Positions 24,440 through 36,283 of a stretch of DNA of 64,000 bases are shown piece after piece. The notes beneath the pieces are model-generated. The model was not told where the DNA came from, did not search any database, and saw only the letters and a list, made by a program, of their open reading frames with translations. A program made the translations under genes and the position numbers. Origin of the DNA: Escarpia spicata. Its lineage: Eukaryota > Annelida > Polychaeta > Sabellida > Siboglinidae. The stretch's first letter is position 1; the number at the start of each line of letters is the position of its first letter. Location: NCBI GenBank assembly GCA_963995525.1, contig OZ023206.1, positions 69,825,319-69,889,318 on the forward strand, read 5' to 3'.

Positions 24440-25869
24440 CCTGTAAGCATAATAGTATACATAAGTAAGAAATGCAAAAGATACATATGAAAATGTTTAG
24501 TATAAAAGTACATATTTATATAACACCAACACCGCAAAGAATACAATCAGCACTCTCAACACCATTACAAATAACACACATACACACGCACGCACACACG
24601 CACGCATGCGCGCATACACATACACACAAACACACATTTTTGTCCCAGTTGTTATATTGAAGCTATCATCATGTAACCTAAATATTACATACACAACTTC
24701 AAAAAATAATTAAAATAATGATAGGGTTTCGTAACAGAGCAGATCAATCATAACGGGATGTACTTGTCTGTGGTCGTTGGTTTCGATGTGGATGCTCGTT
24801 TCCTACGGCAAGGGCTGAGCGAGATCTCTCAAACAGACTTCCTGACCGACGTGTTTGACGGGCCCTGATCTCTTGTGTGATGCCAGAATGTTCCTACTGC
24901 TTTAAAGTTGATTGTCTTTTCCGGAAATCTCGCGCATTTTTGGCTTTGCGGACGCGGCGATGACAAGTTCACTGCACGTCAAATAAATTACTCTCTTTGC
25001 ATATTTCTTAAACATAAAAACACAAGAAGGTAAATAGGAATATATGAATACACCGTAAATAAACTTATAATCAAAATCGACCATTGTAGTATGTCAGACG
25101 ATACTGATTAATCGATATATATGTTACGTTTGTTTGTCTGTTTGTTTAGATATTTGATTAATCAAACAAAAAAACATTAATTTCAGTGAAACTTACTTTT
25201 GTTCGTACTTTTACTGAAACCTGTGTCTCTTGCCTTCTGCTTTGCCCTCCAACAATTTGAGACCACTCTTTTCAGAATCAAAATAAAAATGGCATGCAAA
25301 GACCCATTTGAGAATGTCAAACAATAACTATACGAATATGTAACCATACAACATGTATTAAGAGTATAGTGTATTCTTGTCAATCACGAATATAAATTAC
25401 CGTACATGTGACAGTTATCATGGTTTAAACGTCATCCGTATGGTTATGCAGTTTTACTTTTCTGACTTTTTGTTTTAATGTCTACCCTAGCGTAATTAAA
25501 AATTAAATTGAATTAAATAATTCCTTTTCTGACAACGAAAACTTATGTTTACCATCTTTGAGTATACATGTGTCTGTGAAAATAGATTACTGATTACTAC
25601 ATTTTCGTTATATATTGTTAATTTAAAAATTGCATGTTGTATGGTTATTCTATTATATTAAATCAGAAAATAATTCATAAAAAACTGAACTTTTTGTTAC
25701 AGGATATTTTGTTTGCAAAATGTGTTAGCGGACGGTTCTTTGCATCAATAATACTATAATGACGTTTATCGGTCAGACTGTTTCCAAATGGTTTCATATT
25801 GAATAAAAAACACCAAAGTGTTGCGCTTCTTTGAGAATCGACCAAGTACGACGTCTGTGCATTTGAGAC
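24440..25869. other. Unassigned stretch with a CA/CG-rich microsatellite
   Basis: A mixed CACACG/CACGCA tract lies at about 24575-24635. The minus strand at 24905-24755 has a basic open stretch (RARQTRRSGSLFERSRSALA) that could be an upstream exon of the neighbouring transposase-like gene; this is weak. The rest is AT-rich without recognised features. Confidence 0.45.
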
Positions 25870-26165
25870 ATCATGTCTGCCGACGACAGTGGACTCGGGG
25901 CCCACTCTCCAGCTGATCTACACACAACTGATACACTAGTCTGCTGCCACTTATTCAGCTTTTGGACTACCCATCAATATTCTGGCAACACGTACGATGA
26001 CCCTGTGATCCTGATAAATGGTGTACTACGTAACGCAGTTACTACTTTCAAGTACCTTGGCAGCAATATTGCCCACGACTAGAATCTTGACAAACAACTA
26101 TCGGTTCGGATGCAATCGTCTACGCAGCTTTTGGATGACTCGTGAACGATTATGAAGTGGAAATA
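25870..26165 (+). pseudogene. LINE reverse transcriptase fragment, part 1 (before gypsy insertion)
   Basis: The plus strand reads SADDSGLGAHSPADL, which is the FADDxALxAHxxxDL motif C region of a LINE reverse transcriptase with the ADD dyad kept. It continues with PVILINGVLRNAVTTFKYLG. The reading resumes at 30523 after the gypsy element. The upstream part of the LINE is missing. Confidence 0.78.
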
Positions 26166-26170
26166 ACATC

Positions 26171-26334
26171 TGCTGTGTTCTGTTACTTTAACAGTGTACC
26201 TTTAATGTACTTGATCAGCTGACGTCAGCCTCGTTCTGAGTGAAACGTGGCTCCGCCGTGATGCTGTATTGCAGTCACTTCGACGTTACGATAGCCTGGT
26301 GTTGTTTGTGATATTTCCATGTTATCGACAAACA
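26171..26334 (+). repeat. 5' LTR of gypsy 1
   Basis: The LTR starts TGCTGTGTTCTG and ends GACAAACA. It aligns with 30356-30522 over its length with about a dozen differences and a small indel near the end. A primer-binding site with the TTGGCGACGAGG core common in invertebrate gypsy elements follows at about 26337. Confidence 0.9.
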
Positions 26335-26350
26335 TAATTTGGCGACGAGG

Positions 26351-27160
26351 ATGGCAGAAACACGTTTACCGCCCTCACAATCGTTTTTCGCTTCACCAGG
26401 CGAGTCCACGGTGCCATGGAATTGATGGTACGTGAATTTCCAGACATATCTTCTGGCCAGCGGCCTTGACGATGCGAATGTAGCCGAAGCCCGGCGTCGA
26501 GCCACACTAATCCACTGCCTCGGAACAGAGGGACAGTGAGTGTTTGTCTCATTGGCCTCATCGGAATCATTTCGGCCCGAAGAGGAGTGTCACGATGAAG
26601 CGACATGTGTTTCGCCAACGTGCTCATCGTTCGGGCGAAAACGTGCAAGCGTACATAACGGCACTGCGTGAACTGGTAGTGAACTGTAGTTTTGGGGATC
26701 TCACAGAAGAACTCGTGATCAGTTAGTAGAGAAAACCATCAATCCGCGAATTAGGGAAACATTTATAATGGAACCGGACACTCACATTATCCAAAGCCCT
26801 AACAGTGGCGTCTCGTATCGTAGTTGCTGTAACCGAAAGCACACGCATTCAGAGACAGGGTGAACCTACATCAGATAAGTTCAAGTTGGAGACACCAAGA
26901 CAACTTTCTAAGGTACAAACAATCTGGAAGAAACAAAATAAAGGCAAAAGGAACCACGCGCATGTGCGTAAAGCATGTGGCAACTGTGATTATAACGTTC
27001 GTGCCACAGTAAGTCCAATATGCCCTACCATAGGATATAAATGTCGGTTGTGCTCCAAAATAAACCATTTTCAGAAATGTGTGCGGTCTGCAAGTTGGAG
27101 TAGAGTCTGGCAAATTCACCAGTCGGACAAAACCACATACAATGATCTTTACTGTTAACT
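26351..27160 (+). pseudogene. Gypsy 1 gag, broken
   Basis: Gag would form the particle shell. The reading starts MAETRLPPSQSFFASPGEST. After a TGA where the family usually has Arg, it continues YLLASGLDDANVAEARRRAT and, in another frame, HRSGENVQAYITALRELVVN (26620-26690). A zinc knuckle CRLCSKINHFQKC (about 27050) is one residue short of CX2CX4HX4C. Multiple frameshifts (about 26530, 26725 and 26800) inactivate it. Confidence 0.8.
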
Positions 27161-27228
27161 CAGTGAGTGGAGCATAGAACGACGTTTAAGACGTGTGATC
27201 TGTTGTTGGCAGACACCATTGACACTAT

Positions 27229-30000
27229 TAAATGGACATAGGGGCAAAGGTGTCAATCCTCAACGACTCGGTGTACAGGAAACATTTCCATGCTTATCCC
27301 ATGTGCAAACCTGACAAAATATTATCGACATATGACGGTACGGAAATTCCATTGAATGGGATTGTCCACCTGCCAATCATACACCAGTCAGAAACTGTGA
27401 CGAGATTCCCATTCTGTGTCACACAGACCGGACCAAGCCTAATGAGAGTAAATTTGTTCAATCGTCTCGGAATCACAGTCAATGGAAATGGCACTGCCAT
27501 TCAGTCAGTTGACATTGTTGCTGCCTTTTCCACACTGTTCAACGGGTTTGGGAAAATTGCAAAGTTTGTACACCGCCCCAGAGTCAACCCAGAAGTTAAA
27601 CCTGTGTCACAAGGTTTACGTCGTCTTCCACTCTCAGTGCGTAACGAAGTGTCGCATGAATTTAAACGTCTACAAGACGATGGCATGATCGAACCAATCA
27701 ATTCATCACCCTGGATTTCAAATCTTGTTGTCGCATGTCGGAAATCGGGTGAAATAAGATTATGTGTTGACCTGGAAGCTGTGAACAAAGCCATCATTCC
27801 GGACAAGTGTCCACTGCTAGTAATGGAGGAACTATCTGCCGAGTTTCACCATTCAACAGTCTTCACCAAGCTGAATATGAGACGAAACTATCTGCCGGTC
27901 CCCATGCCTGAAGAAAGAAAGTACTTGACAGCATTCATGGCACATGGGGGAGTTTTCCAGTACTGTAAGATGCCGTGTGGACCTAGTTCAGCGCCTAGTG
28001 CCTTCCAGAAGATTGTATCTTCTATACTGAAGGGGCTACATGGCAGCATCAACCTACTGGACGACACTGTCATCCATGGACACACACAGGAACAGCATGA
28101 CGCACGACTGCAGCTAGTGCTTAACAGGCTGACTGAGTATCACATCACACTTAATCGCGAGAAGTGTCAGTTTACCAGGACGGAAATCAACTTTCTGTGA
28201 TACCATGTGTCCTCCAAGGGTGTCCTATCACTACACTCCAACTTGAAAGCATTTGAGAATCTACCAGAACCAACCAATGCAAATGAAGTTGCTTCGTTTC
28301 TGGGCACGTCGAATTTGTACCTGAAATTTGTCCCACACAACTGCTGGGCCACTTAGAAGACAACTACGCAAAGACGCTCAGTCGGAATGGACAGCCGAGC
28401 AAGACCAAACATTCCGCGACTTGAAATATAAAATCGCGTCTGCTCCAATTCTCGCATGTTTCGATCCAGATGCTCCAATGATCGTGACGACGGATGGTTC
28501 AGGAATCGCCCGTGATGCGGTATTGCGGCAATTGTCCAATGGCAAAGAGAGGCCAGTCACGTATGCATCCAAGACGCATTCAGCAACAGAACGGAAATAG
28601 TCCACTGGAGATCGTGAAGCACTGGCGTGTATCTTCGCGTGCGAACACTGGCATGTGTTTCTTTTCTGTAGAAAATTCACGCTGAAGACGACTCACCAGG
28701 CACTCACAACGCTATTAGGGATTTCCGGTTCGGGCCGCAGGCCATTGCGAATCTATCGATTGTCTGATCGCCTGCACCAGTAATACTTTGCCATTCAGAA
28801 CACTGCTGGTTCCAAGAACCAGGTAGCAGATATGCTCAGCAGGCTAATCAAAGAAGTACAGTGTCAATCGACGACAGATGACTGTGTCTTGAAAATTTAG
28901 TTGGACAACCTCGTTTACTACAGCCGAGTTGAAAAACGCTTCTTCCGAGGATGCCATTTTGACGCAGGTCCGTCACTTCGTACATACTGGTTGGCCCAGA
29001 CACCCACCTCCTGACATGGATGCCTACTTCCGACTCAAAGACGAGCTTTTTGTGTTAAACGATGTATCTGTGTCACGCGGCACACGTGCTGTAATCCTTA
29101 CCACAGGACAAAGTGCTGAAAATGGCCCACGAAGGTCATCCCGGGATCGTGCGAACTAAGCAACGCTGTCGCGAATCGGTATGGTGGCCCGCCAACGATC
29201 GACACATCGAATATCTCATCAGAGAGTGTGAGTCATGCGCGATGTGTACACAATCAACCAAACACATACAACCACCGATTCAGCCCATACAATGGTCGGA
29301 AAAACCATGGCAACGAATACCAGTCAACATATTTGGCTAGGTGTATGCCGCACCTCACAGCCAACGATTTCTGGTTGTCATACAGGACCAACATTCTAAA
29401 TGGCCGGAAATAGCCGCAATCAGTACGGTGACGTCTTCCGCCATCATACAGATCCTGAAGGACCTGTTCGCTCGTAGGGTAATCCCGGAATTTCTCCAAA
29501 GCGACAACGGACCATAGGTCGTGTCATATGAGTTTGAAAAATGTCAGGCGAAACATGGTATCGAGCATCGTAGCAGTGCGCTGTGCATCCCACAGTGCAA
29601 CGAAGGTGTGAAGAGAATATTTCGCGTCATCAAAGAGTTTCGCAGCTCTATTTGTGGAGGGGAAAACGTTCGCAGATGCAGTACGAACAGTCCTGCAAAT
29701 GTACCGATCGACACCACACTCTTTGACACAGCGTAGTATACCAGCAGAGTTGAAGCTAGGTCGTAAACCATGGTATCCTCTGGAAAACCCGAAACCACCT
29801 CTAGCATCTCCACCGAGCATTTCAGTGTTAGCTGAATCTATCGCAAAGAAGCTGGAACGAATCAAAGTGTACACCGACAAACGACGTCGTTCGCGAAATT
29901 CGGTGATGAAACCTGGAGATTGGATCAAGACGAAACAACCTATCCGGAAACACAAGCTGGCATAGTCATTGTCAAACCCGAAGCGTATCCCCGCTAAAGC
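27229..30000 (+). pseudogene. Gypsy 1 pol, broken
   Basis: Pol supplies protease, reverse transcriptase, RNase H and integrase. The protease active site reads MDIGAKVSIL (27232), where the family usually has DTGA. The reverse transcriptase (about 27590-28200) has LCVDLEAVNKAI, and FTKLNMRRNY where the catalytic Asp of motif A (usually KLDL) is Asn. The LLDDTVIHG motif C is intact. A TGA at 28198 interrupts it. RNase H (28380-28690) shows VTTDGSG and VTYASKTHSATERK, then a stop. Integrase (29113-29960) has the HEGHPGIVRTKQRCRES and CESCAMC zinc-binding pieces, a degraded core, and stops near 29340 and 29516. The product cannot be functional. Confidence 0.88.
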
Positions 30001-30355
30001 TGGTCCCAATACGTTCGTGCTTGAAGACGGGTCGAGCTGGAACTCACGGCGTTGTGTTCGATCGAGACAACCAAGAAATCAACAGCTATCGTCGGACGCC
30101 CACCTTGATGACCTTGACATCGGGGGTCTGCCTGCTCATCAACTCGGTTACCCGCAGTACCAACGGCCCAGGCAAAACAGACGTCCACCGCGGTACCTTC
30201 AAGACTACCTAGTGAACGTTCGTTGTGACACAAGTCAGCTGTTAAGTTAGCATGTGACTTTAAACACCAGTGGCTGCATTGGTCATTTGAACGGTTTGTG
30301 TGCGCCACTCTATTGTTCGATTTCGGAACAGTAATCTTTACAGAGGGGCGAAATA

Positions 30356-30522
30356 TGCTGTGTTCTGTTACTTTAACAGTTTGTCTTTTAATGTACTTGA
30401 TCAGCTGACATCAGCCTCGTTCTGAGTGAAACGCGTCTCCGCCATAATGCTGTATTATAGTCAGATCGACGCTACGATAGTCTGGGTGTTGTTTGTGGTA
30501 TTTCCATGTTATCGCTATAACA
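30356..30522 (+). repeat. 3' LTR of gypsy 1
   Basis: This LTR starts TGCTGTGTTCTG after the purine tract GAGGGGCGAAATA and ends ATAACA, followed by the target duplication ACATC. It matches 26171-26334. Confidence 0.9.
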
Positions 30523-31145
30523 ACATCAAGCACATGACGAAATGCAAGGTCTACCGCGCTGTCGTCCGGTTATGTCTCCTGTACAGTTCCGAGACGTACA
30601 CGTTTTTTTATCATATCCAGAGACTGTTACAGGGCCACTTGCTCCATCTGCGAATGGTCATTACGGTTAGATGGGCGGATCGAGTGACCAACAGTGAAGT
30701 CCTGCAACATGCTGGCATGCCGAGAATTGAGGCCATGCTTTTAAAACGACAACTCGCCTGGAACACCAAAGTGGTACGTAAGGACAACGGGCGACTGCCG
30801 AAAGCTGTGTTATACGGAGAGCTACGGCAGGATAATTGGAATGTGGGAAGACCATGTTTACAATAAACTGACTGTATCAAGAGACATACTGACGCTGTTT
30901 GTGGCAATAAAACAACTTGGGAGGAGACGGTTCACGATAGCGGCAGATGACGCGCGACTGTCCGACAAACAACCGGCAATGCTGAAGCAGCAAAGGCAGC
31001 CGATGGAGAAAGCATAAGACAATAACATAACCAACGAATGATCACATTAGATCCCCTAACAGGAGATACGCCAACATTCGTGCGCCGACACTGTGGTCGA
31101 ATTGTTACTTCACGTATTGGACTAGTGTCACACGAGCGAGCACCA
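30523..31145 (+). pseudogene. LINE reverse transcriptase fragment, part 2 (after gypsy insertion)
   Basis: The reading continues from part 1 across the target duplication: IKHMTKCKVYRAVVRLCLLY, then VRWADRVTNSEVLQHAGMPR, then RQLAWNTKVVRKDNGRLPKA and VLYGELRQ. It ends with a degenerate C-terminal zinc finger, RHCGRIVTSRIGLVSHERAP. This C-terminal pattern (TNxEVLxxAG, EAMLLKRQLxW, LYGEL, CGRxxxSRIGLxSH) is typical of a widespread LINE group. A stop at about 30865 breaks the frame. It runs directly into a CA microsatellite. Confidence 0.82.
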
Positions 31146-31310
31146 TACACACATATACACACGCGCGCGCACACACACACATACACACACACTCACTCAC
31201 TCATTCACGCACGGACACACACACACACACTCACATACATACTCTATCCCATACACACAAACACTCACACACTCACTTACTCATTCACTCACTCACTCAT
31301 ACACACACAT
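31146..31310. repeat. CA/CACT-rich microsatellite
   Basis: CACACA runs are mixed with CACTCACTCATTC and CACATACA units. Open frames rich in Thr and His here are artefacts of the repeat. Confidence 0.93.
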
Positions 31311-32060
31311 TTTAAATATTTAAACGTTGTTTAAATATTACTACACACTGCTATATTGTTTAACATTGTCAACAATGTTAAATCGTAACATATAATTATT
31401 TTACTGAATATTTGTAAAATGTTGTAAAATTGTGACTCTTATTGATCTCTTAATTAACTGTAAAAATATTGTGTTACCTATTTATATTTTACAATTTTTT
31501 TGGCAGTTCGTGTATTTTACATGTTTCACAACATTGATATTATATTTGTGTTATGTACTTATGAATTGCTTTGATATACTTAATGTAATGTTGGTAACAT
31601 ATTTCTGGAGACCGTTTCAATAAGATCATAGGTAAGGAGCGAAATCGATTTTATGGAACAAAATAGGCCTTAAGAGCTTTTAACTTAAGAGTATTAGTGA
31701 AACGGTCCCCTGGTGTTGTCATTTACTAACTAACGTAAGCTTTCCTTTGTAGAGTCGACACGTTCACGTTTACTGACACGTGTTTCTTACATCCCCCGTG
31801 CGTCAAATTGAGAAGTTTTGGCTCAGATACGCCTCGTCTTCCTTTTTGTTATTCTACTGACACGTGGAATTGCGATTACGTCACGGTGAAAAAAATATCT
31901 CGTGGCAATGAAAACGACATGGGGTATGCCAATTGGGAACACACGTACAGATTCAACAAAGTTTTCAAATGCGATTCCAAAGAAATATGCCCGTAAAAAG
32001 AAAGCGGATCTGCGCACATGATTAGCCTCGCACGTTCAGCGTCTTCGTTGCTGTTTTCAA
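31311..32060. other. Unassigned stretch upstream of candidate exon
   Basis: An open frame at about 31808-31996 (containing FCYSTDTWNCDYVTVKKISR) has Cys and aromatic residues typical of secreted proteins, but its start is not an ATG and no family is recognised. The rest is AT-rich. Confidence 0.4.
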
Positions 32061-32261
32061 GTGGTGTTGTTGTTACTATCACTGTTTGCGTGCCTTGGCG
32101 ATATCAACCGTTGTGCGAACTCGACAGAGGAGTGCGAAAGAATCATTGATGACAATACAATTAGTATGACTCAGTCAATGCAAGACGATACGTCGTTTCA
32201 GTGGGATTTTTACCGAGGAAATAGACTGGGTCTTACGAAAAACTATGTTGTTCTTAAATAG
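32061..32261 (+). CDS. Candidate terminal exon of a small secreted protein
   Basis: The frame opens after TTGCTGTTTTCAAG, a plausible splice acceptor. It begins VVLLLLSLFACLG, a hydrophobic run like a signal peptide or membrane segment, and continues NRCANSTEECERIIDDN and FQWDFYRGNRLGLTKNYVVL to a TAG. There is no ATG at the start of the frame, so it would need an upstream exon. AATAAA lies 35 bases after the stop. I do not recognise the family. It could be a chance open frame. Confidence 0.35.
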   Translation: MVLLLLSLFACLGDINRCANSTEECERIIDDNTISMTQSMQDDTSFQWDFYRGNRLGLTKNYVVLK

Positions 32262-32295
32262 TTTTGGTTGTGTATGCCCATTGCCTGCTTCACTC

Positions 32296-32301
32296 AATAA
32301 A
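32296..32301 (+). terminator. Candidate polyadenylation signal AATAAA
   Basis: AATAAA sits 35 bases downstream of the TAG of the candidate exon at 32061-32261. In AT-rich DNA the hexamer is common, so its weight is modest. Confidence 0.35.
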
Positions 32302-32796
32302 GATGCATATTATAGAATGGGTTGTATATTACGTCGTTAAAAAGGGATTAGTCCAACAGGGAGCACCTCCAACAACATGTTTAGTTGCCATTTATTCCAG
32401 TCAATTTACACCCAAAAGAGGTCAACATCAAACATAATTTGATTGTATTATTAGTTTTGGTTACATGTCTACATTAATAATAATACATTCCTCCTAAATC
32501 CTCGAAGAGGAATATTACGATGTTTGACAATAATTATACGTAGCCAATGATCGCTGCGGGTATTGTTTTTGAGCATTGAAACGGCTTTTTCATAAGCTAC
32601 ATATTTGTACATAAATCATACTGATGTAAACCATATAGTAGCAATAATAAATTAATTTGTAATGAATAATTTTATTATAATCGACTTCTAAATAGTTCTG
32701 CAAGTAATTTTTTTGAACGGCACAATATACCTTATGAACCTCAAACAAATAGCAGTTGTAACTATGATTATGTTTTTAATCTGTGCTATATGCTAG
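32302..32796. other. Unassigned AT-rich stretch
   Basis: No gene or repeat is recognised. Confidence 0.5.
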
Positions 32797-34135
32797 CAAT
32801 AATAATAATAATAATAAAATGTAATATTTATAGAGCGCAATATCCATACTATGCTCAAAGCGCTGTACAATAAAACTTCAATCAAACGATTCAATGTATA
32901 TTATTAAAAATTGCAAAAGTTTAACTTTAGATAAAATGTAGAACAAAATAAGTTAGTTATATTAAAACTATTAATGAAAGACTATAAATAAAATTATATA
33001 ATTTCTAAATTACACTGATTAGTACTCTATTTTCATGTATGCATATCTATACACACATACCCACACACACGCACGCACACACATAACTAACTACTGATAC
33101 ACAAATGAATAAATATTAATGCATAAATAAATACTGATAAATGCTCTCAAAATAATATACAGATATATGTATACAAATTTAAAGATGTTTAAATTAAATG
33201 TAAAAAATGTCACCAGTATTGAGCTTTGAACATGTGCGTCTTTAGTGTCTTTCTGAACGCCGATAGACTTCTGCTGCGCTTGATAGCAATGGGCATTGCA
33301 TTCCATAGACGAGGGCCAATCACACAAAAGGACAGGTCTCCGAAGCTGAGCTGTGTGCGTCCGGGACAGTGCCTGGTTAACAGGTTGGCAAGATACAGCG
33401 GCGCCGTCCCGTTCAGTATCTGAACACATAAAAGAGTATTTTAAACTCGATTCGGCATTTGACTGGCAGCCAGTGTAATTCTTTTAGAACCGGAGTTACG
33501 TGGTCACGGCAAGGTGTTAACGTGGTGATTCAGGCTGCCATGTTTTGGATTCGCTGGAGTTTTAAATGTGGTCACGTGGTAGCCCAGCCAGTAGCGCGTT
33601 CCCGCAGTTCAATAAATGTATCACGAAAGCATGCACACGTGATTTGGTCGCATCTATTGTGAGGTATCGCCTGATACAACTAATGTTGTGAAGGTGCATA
33701 TACGCTGTTCGGCAAATTGCACTTATGTGGTTAGTCACATTGAGTGATGGATCAAATACAACGCCAAGGTTGCGAGCTTCGTAACGAAGTCATAGTCGAG
33801 TCACCGATAGTCTCACGAATATCCTTTAGCAGTGGCAACTTCTATTTAGTACCAAACACCATGACAACCGTCTTCTGATAATTTATCTTCAGTAAATTGG
33901 TCCGAGACCATTCACCAATTTATTCTAGTCTACAGCACAAATGATCCCCTGAGTTCAGTTGGCCATCTCCACCAGGACAAAACGAAACATAAAGTTGCGT
34001 GTTGTCGGCAAATAGGTGATAATCCAAGCCGAATGTCTTGATGACGTCGCCAAGTTATGTGATGTACGCATTGAATAGCAATGGCCCGAGTACGGCCCCT
34101 TGCGGTACACCTAAATACTCGTCGCTGATTATTAT
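32797..34135 (-). mobile_element. L2-like LINE, 5'-truncated copy
   Basis: The minus strand carries the C-terminal half of a reverse transcriptase and then a 3' tail. The tail has the L2-like 3' end (CAGCGCTTTGAGCATAGTA, then GCGCTCTATAAATATTA) and finishes in an (ATT)n run at about 32797-32820. Tails of this type are typical of invertebrate L2-like elements. Confidence 0.85.
33225..34135 (-). pseudogene. L2-like LINE reverse transcriptase remnant
   Basis: On the minus strand the motifs in order are LGVPQGAVLGPLLFNAYIT (motif B, about 34110), GLDYHLFADNTQLYVSFCPG (motif C with ADD changed to ADN, about 34030), GEWSRTNLLKINYQKTVVMV, then HVTPVLKELHWLPVKCRIEF in one of three frames (about 33470). 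The end reads GTAPLYLANLLTRHCPGRTQ and GPRLWNAMPIAIKRSRSLSA. About 15 residues expected before GDLSF are missing. Several stops and frameshifts, plus the altered catalytic Asp, show a dead copy. Confidence 0.85.
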
Positions 34136-34144
34136 CAATTTCAT

Positions 34145-35465
34145 GCCATTAAAATATCTTAGTTACCCCCAATTATCCTTCATTCACCACAATTACTCCT
34201 TAATTACCCCTAATTACCCATTAATTACTCTTACATACCCACAATTACAATTTACTTAGCTCTTAATTACCCCTAATTACCTCTTAAACTAAACGGTACA
34301 TGCACCCATACGAGACATGCACCCATATCGACTCGGCCGATTAGTCGGTCCGGGACACTCGACGGCACATGCACCCATACGGTATATGCCCCCATAGGGT
34401 GCGCTGCACGATGATGTAATACGCCTTCGTCCTATGCGTATTTACTTTTAATTACCTATACTTACCCATTGATTACCCCTATATACCCTTCGTTACCTCT
34501 CACGCACATATACGATACCACTCGTACCATCAGGAGGCACTACCTCCGGTCACATGACTACACACAGATGACTACACCAGAAGCAGACGCAGCCACCATC
34601 TTTGAAGTCAAAATTTAATAAAATCACCCGCCATTTTAATCACATCCAAGGATTTTGCAAATACTCGTCGCTGATTGGTCACTTTTACCACAACGACAGT
34701 GCGCCTCTAGCGTGTGGCTCCACCTACATTTTTCACACATAAACTTCTAGAAAAAAGCGAGACCATACCAGAAATGTCTAGCTACTCGTCGCTGATTGGT
34801 TAATGTCATACCATTAAAATATCTTAGTTACTCCTAATTACCCGTCATTACCCACAGTTATCCCTTCATTACCCACAATTCCCCATTAGTTACTCCTAAA
34901 TACCCACAATTAGCCCTTGATTACCCCTAATTACATAATAATTACCCTCCATTACCCCTTAATTAACCCCAATTACCCCTAATTACCCACAATTACCCCT
35001 TAGTTACACTTATATACCCTTAATTGCCTCTTACTTACCCTTAGATAACCATATATACCCTTAATTACCCCCAACTTACCCCTTATTAACCACAATTACC
35101 CTTAATTATCCCTTACCCTAAATACCCTTTATTACCCGTTAAGTACCCCTTAATTAACCCTTCATACCCCTTAGTTACCTATAATTACCCCTTAAACACC
35201 CCTAATTACCCCTTAGTTACTCCTAATTACCCATAACTACCACGTGTGCACTCGTATACTATCATGTTTTGTTCGTTTTTTCATTCACGCGCAAGCATTC
35301 AATGATACACAAAGATAGTTGATCCTTACACACGCACACAATAACGCACGGAGTCAGATGACCCTTACATACACACACGATGGTACATCCGATATCCACC
35401 CTCGTCCTATGCATAATTATCCTTAATTAGCCCTTAGTTACCGTTAATTACCTATAATTACCCTT
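34145..35465. repeat. Degenerate TTACC-rich tandem array
   Basis: Blocks at about 34160-34285, 34435-34500, 34825-35250 and 35405-35465 are built from irregular units such as CCTAATTACC, CCACAATTACC and CCTTAATTACC. Between them lie islands with repeated ACATGCACCCATA (34300-34400), CCTCGTCCTATGC-type sequence (34428 and 35400) and ACTCGTCGCTGATT (34117, 34665, 34783). It is not a clean telomere repeat. No gene is seen. The array abuts the truncated 5' end of the L2-like LINE. Confidence 0.75.
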
Positions 35466-35527
35466 TGAATAACCGAGAAGAAGGTTGAATAATTCCTGAT
35501 TTGTTTACTCAAATCATCTAAGGATGT

Positions 35528-35853
<326 letters not shown>

Positions 35854-35941
35854 ACATATTGTATCTGAACATCACATCAATTTATATAAATTATTTATTT
35901 TCTTCTGCCATAACATATACATATTATAAAGCTTCATCATG

Positions 35942-36183
35942 ATTTGAAGTCCCGAATACCCATCCGATTCAGCCACTGCTTGTAGCCCTGACTCAACGGC
36001 CGCGCTATCTTCATATATCGTGTTTTCTCGAAGTGTTGAGAAGTACCACGCTACCGAGAAATGACGTCATCTATGACGCACTTCCACGTGGAGAACAGTT
36101 GAGTGCCGGCTTCAAATGCGTTGCGAATCATTCTGACAATACATTGTACGTACATAAAACGCATCTGAAGGTCAACTGCTACA
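35942..36183 (+). promoter_or_regulatory. Conserved region upstream of signal-peptide exon 1
   Basis: This stretch aligns with 60302-60569. Shared blocks include ACTGCTTGTAGC-like sequence, TACCGAGAAA/GACCGAGAAA next to ACGTCAT, TGACGCAC, GGAGAACAGTT and TTCAAATG. Conservation upstream of both start codons fits a shared 5' UTR and promoter, but it would look the same if both copies came from one recent duplication. No TATA box is obvious. Confidence 0.4.
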
Positions 36184-36283
36184 ATGTTCGCCATCTGCTT
36201 CAGTTCCGTGGGAGCTTGGCTGATTCTGCTTCCTGCACTGGCTCAGTGTTGTCAACATAGTCGTAGAAGGAGCTCCGATTTGA
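36184..36283 (+). CDS. Candidate first exon encoding a signal peptide, paralogue 1
   Basis: An ATG opens 33 codons: MFAICFSSVGAWLILLPALA, then QCCQHSRRRSSDL. The first 20 residues look like a cleavable signal peptide with a hydrophobic core and ALA at the predicted cut. A Cys pair and a basic RRR follow. The coding part ends at a GTAAAGT donor in phase 1. The paralogue at 60570 has the same donor and phase and one codon fewer, and similarity ends at the donor. The mature protein lies in exons not identified here. The family is not recognised. Confidence 0.5.

Larger units (their letters stand above)
26171..30522 (+). mobile_element. Ty3/gypsy retrotransposon 1, complete but decayed
   Basis: The element has two LTRs of about 165 bases, each starting TG and ending CA. 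A primer-binding region TTGGCGACGAGGATGG follows the 5' LTR. A purine-rich tract GAGGGGCGAAATA precedes the 3' LTR. The 5-bp target duplication ACATC lies at 26166-26170 and 30523-30527. The interior encodes gag, protease, reverse transcriptase, RNase H and integrase in that order, all broken. Total length is 4352 bp, short for the group. It sits inside a LINE reverse transcriptase reading frame, which rejoins in frame when the element and one target copy are left out. Confidence 0.92.

Noticed and set aside
34825..35250. Interstitial telomere repeat
   Set aside because: Units are irregular TTACC-type (for example CCTAATTACC) and not tandem TTAGGG/CCCTAA.
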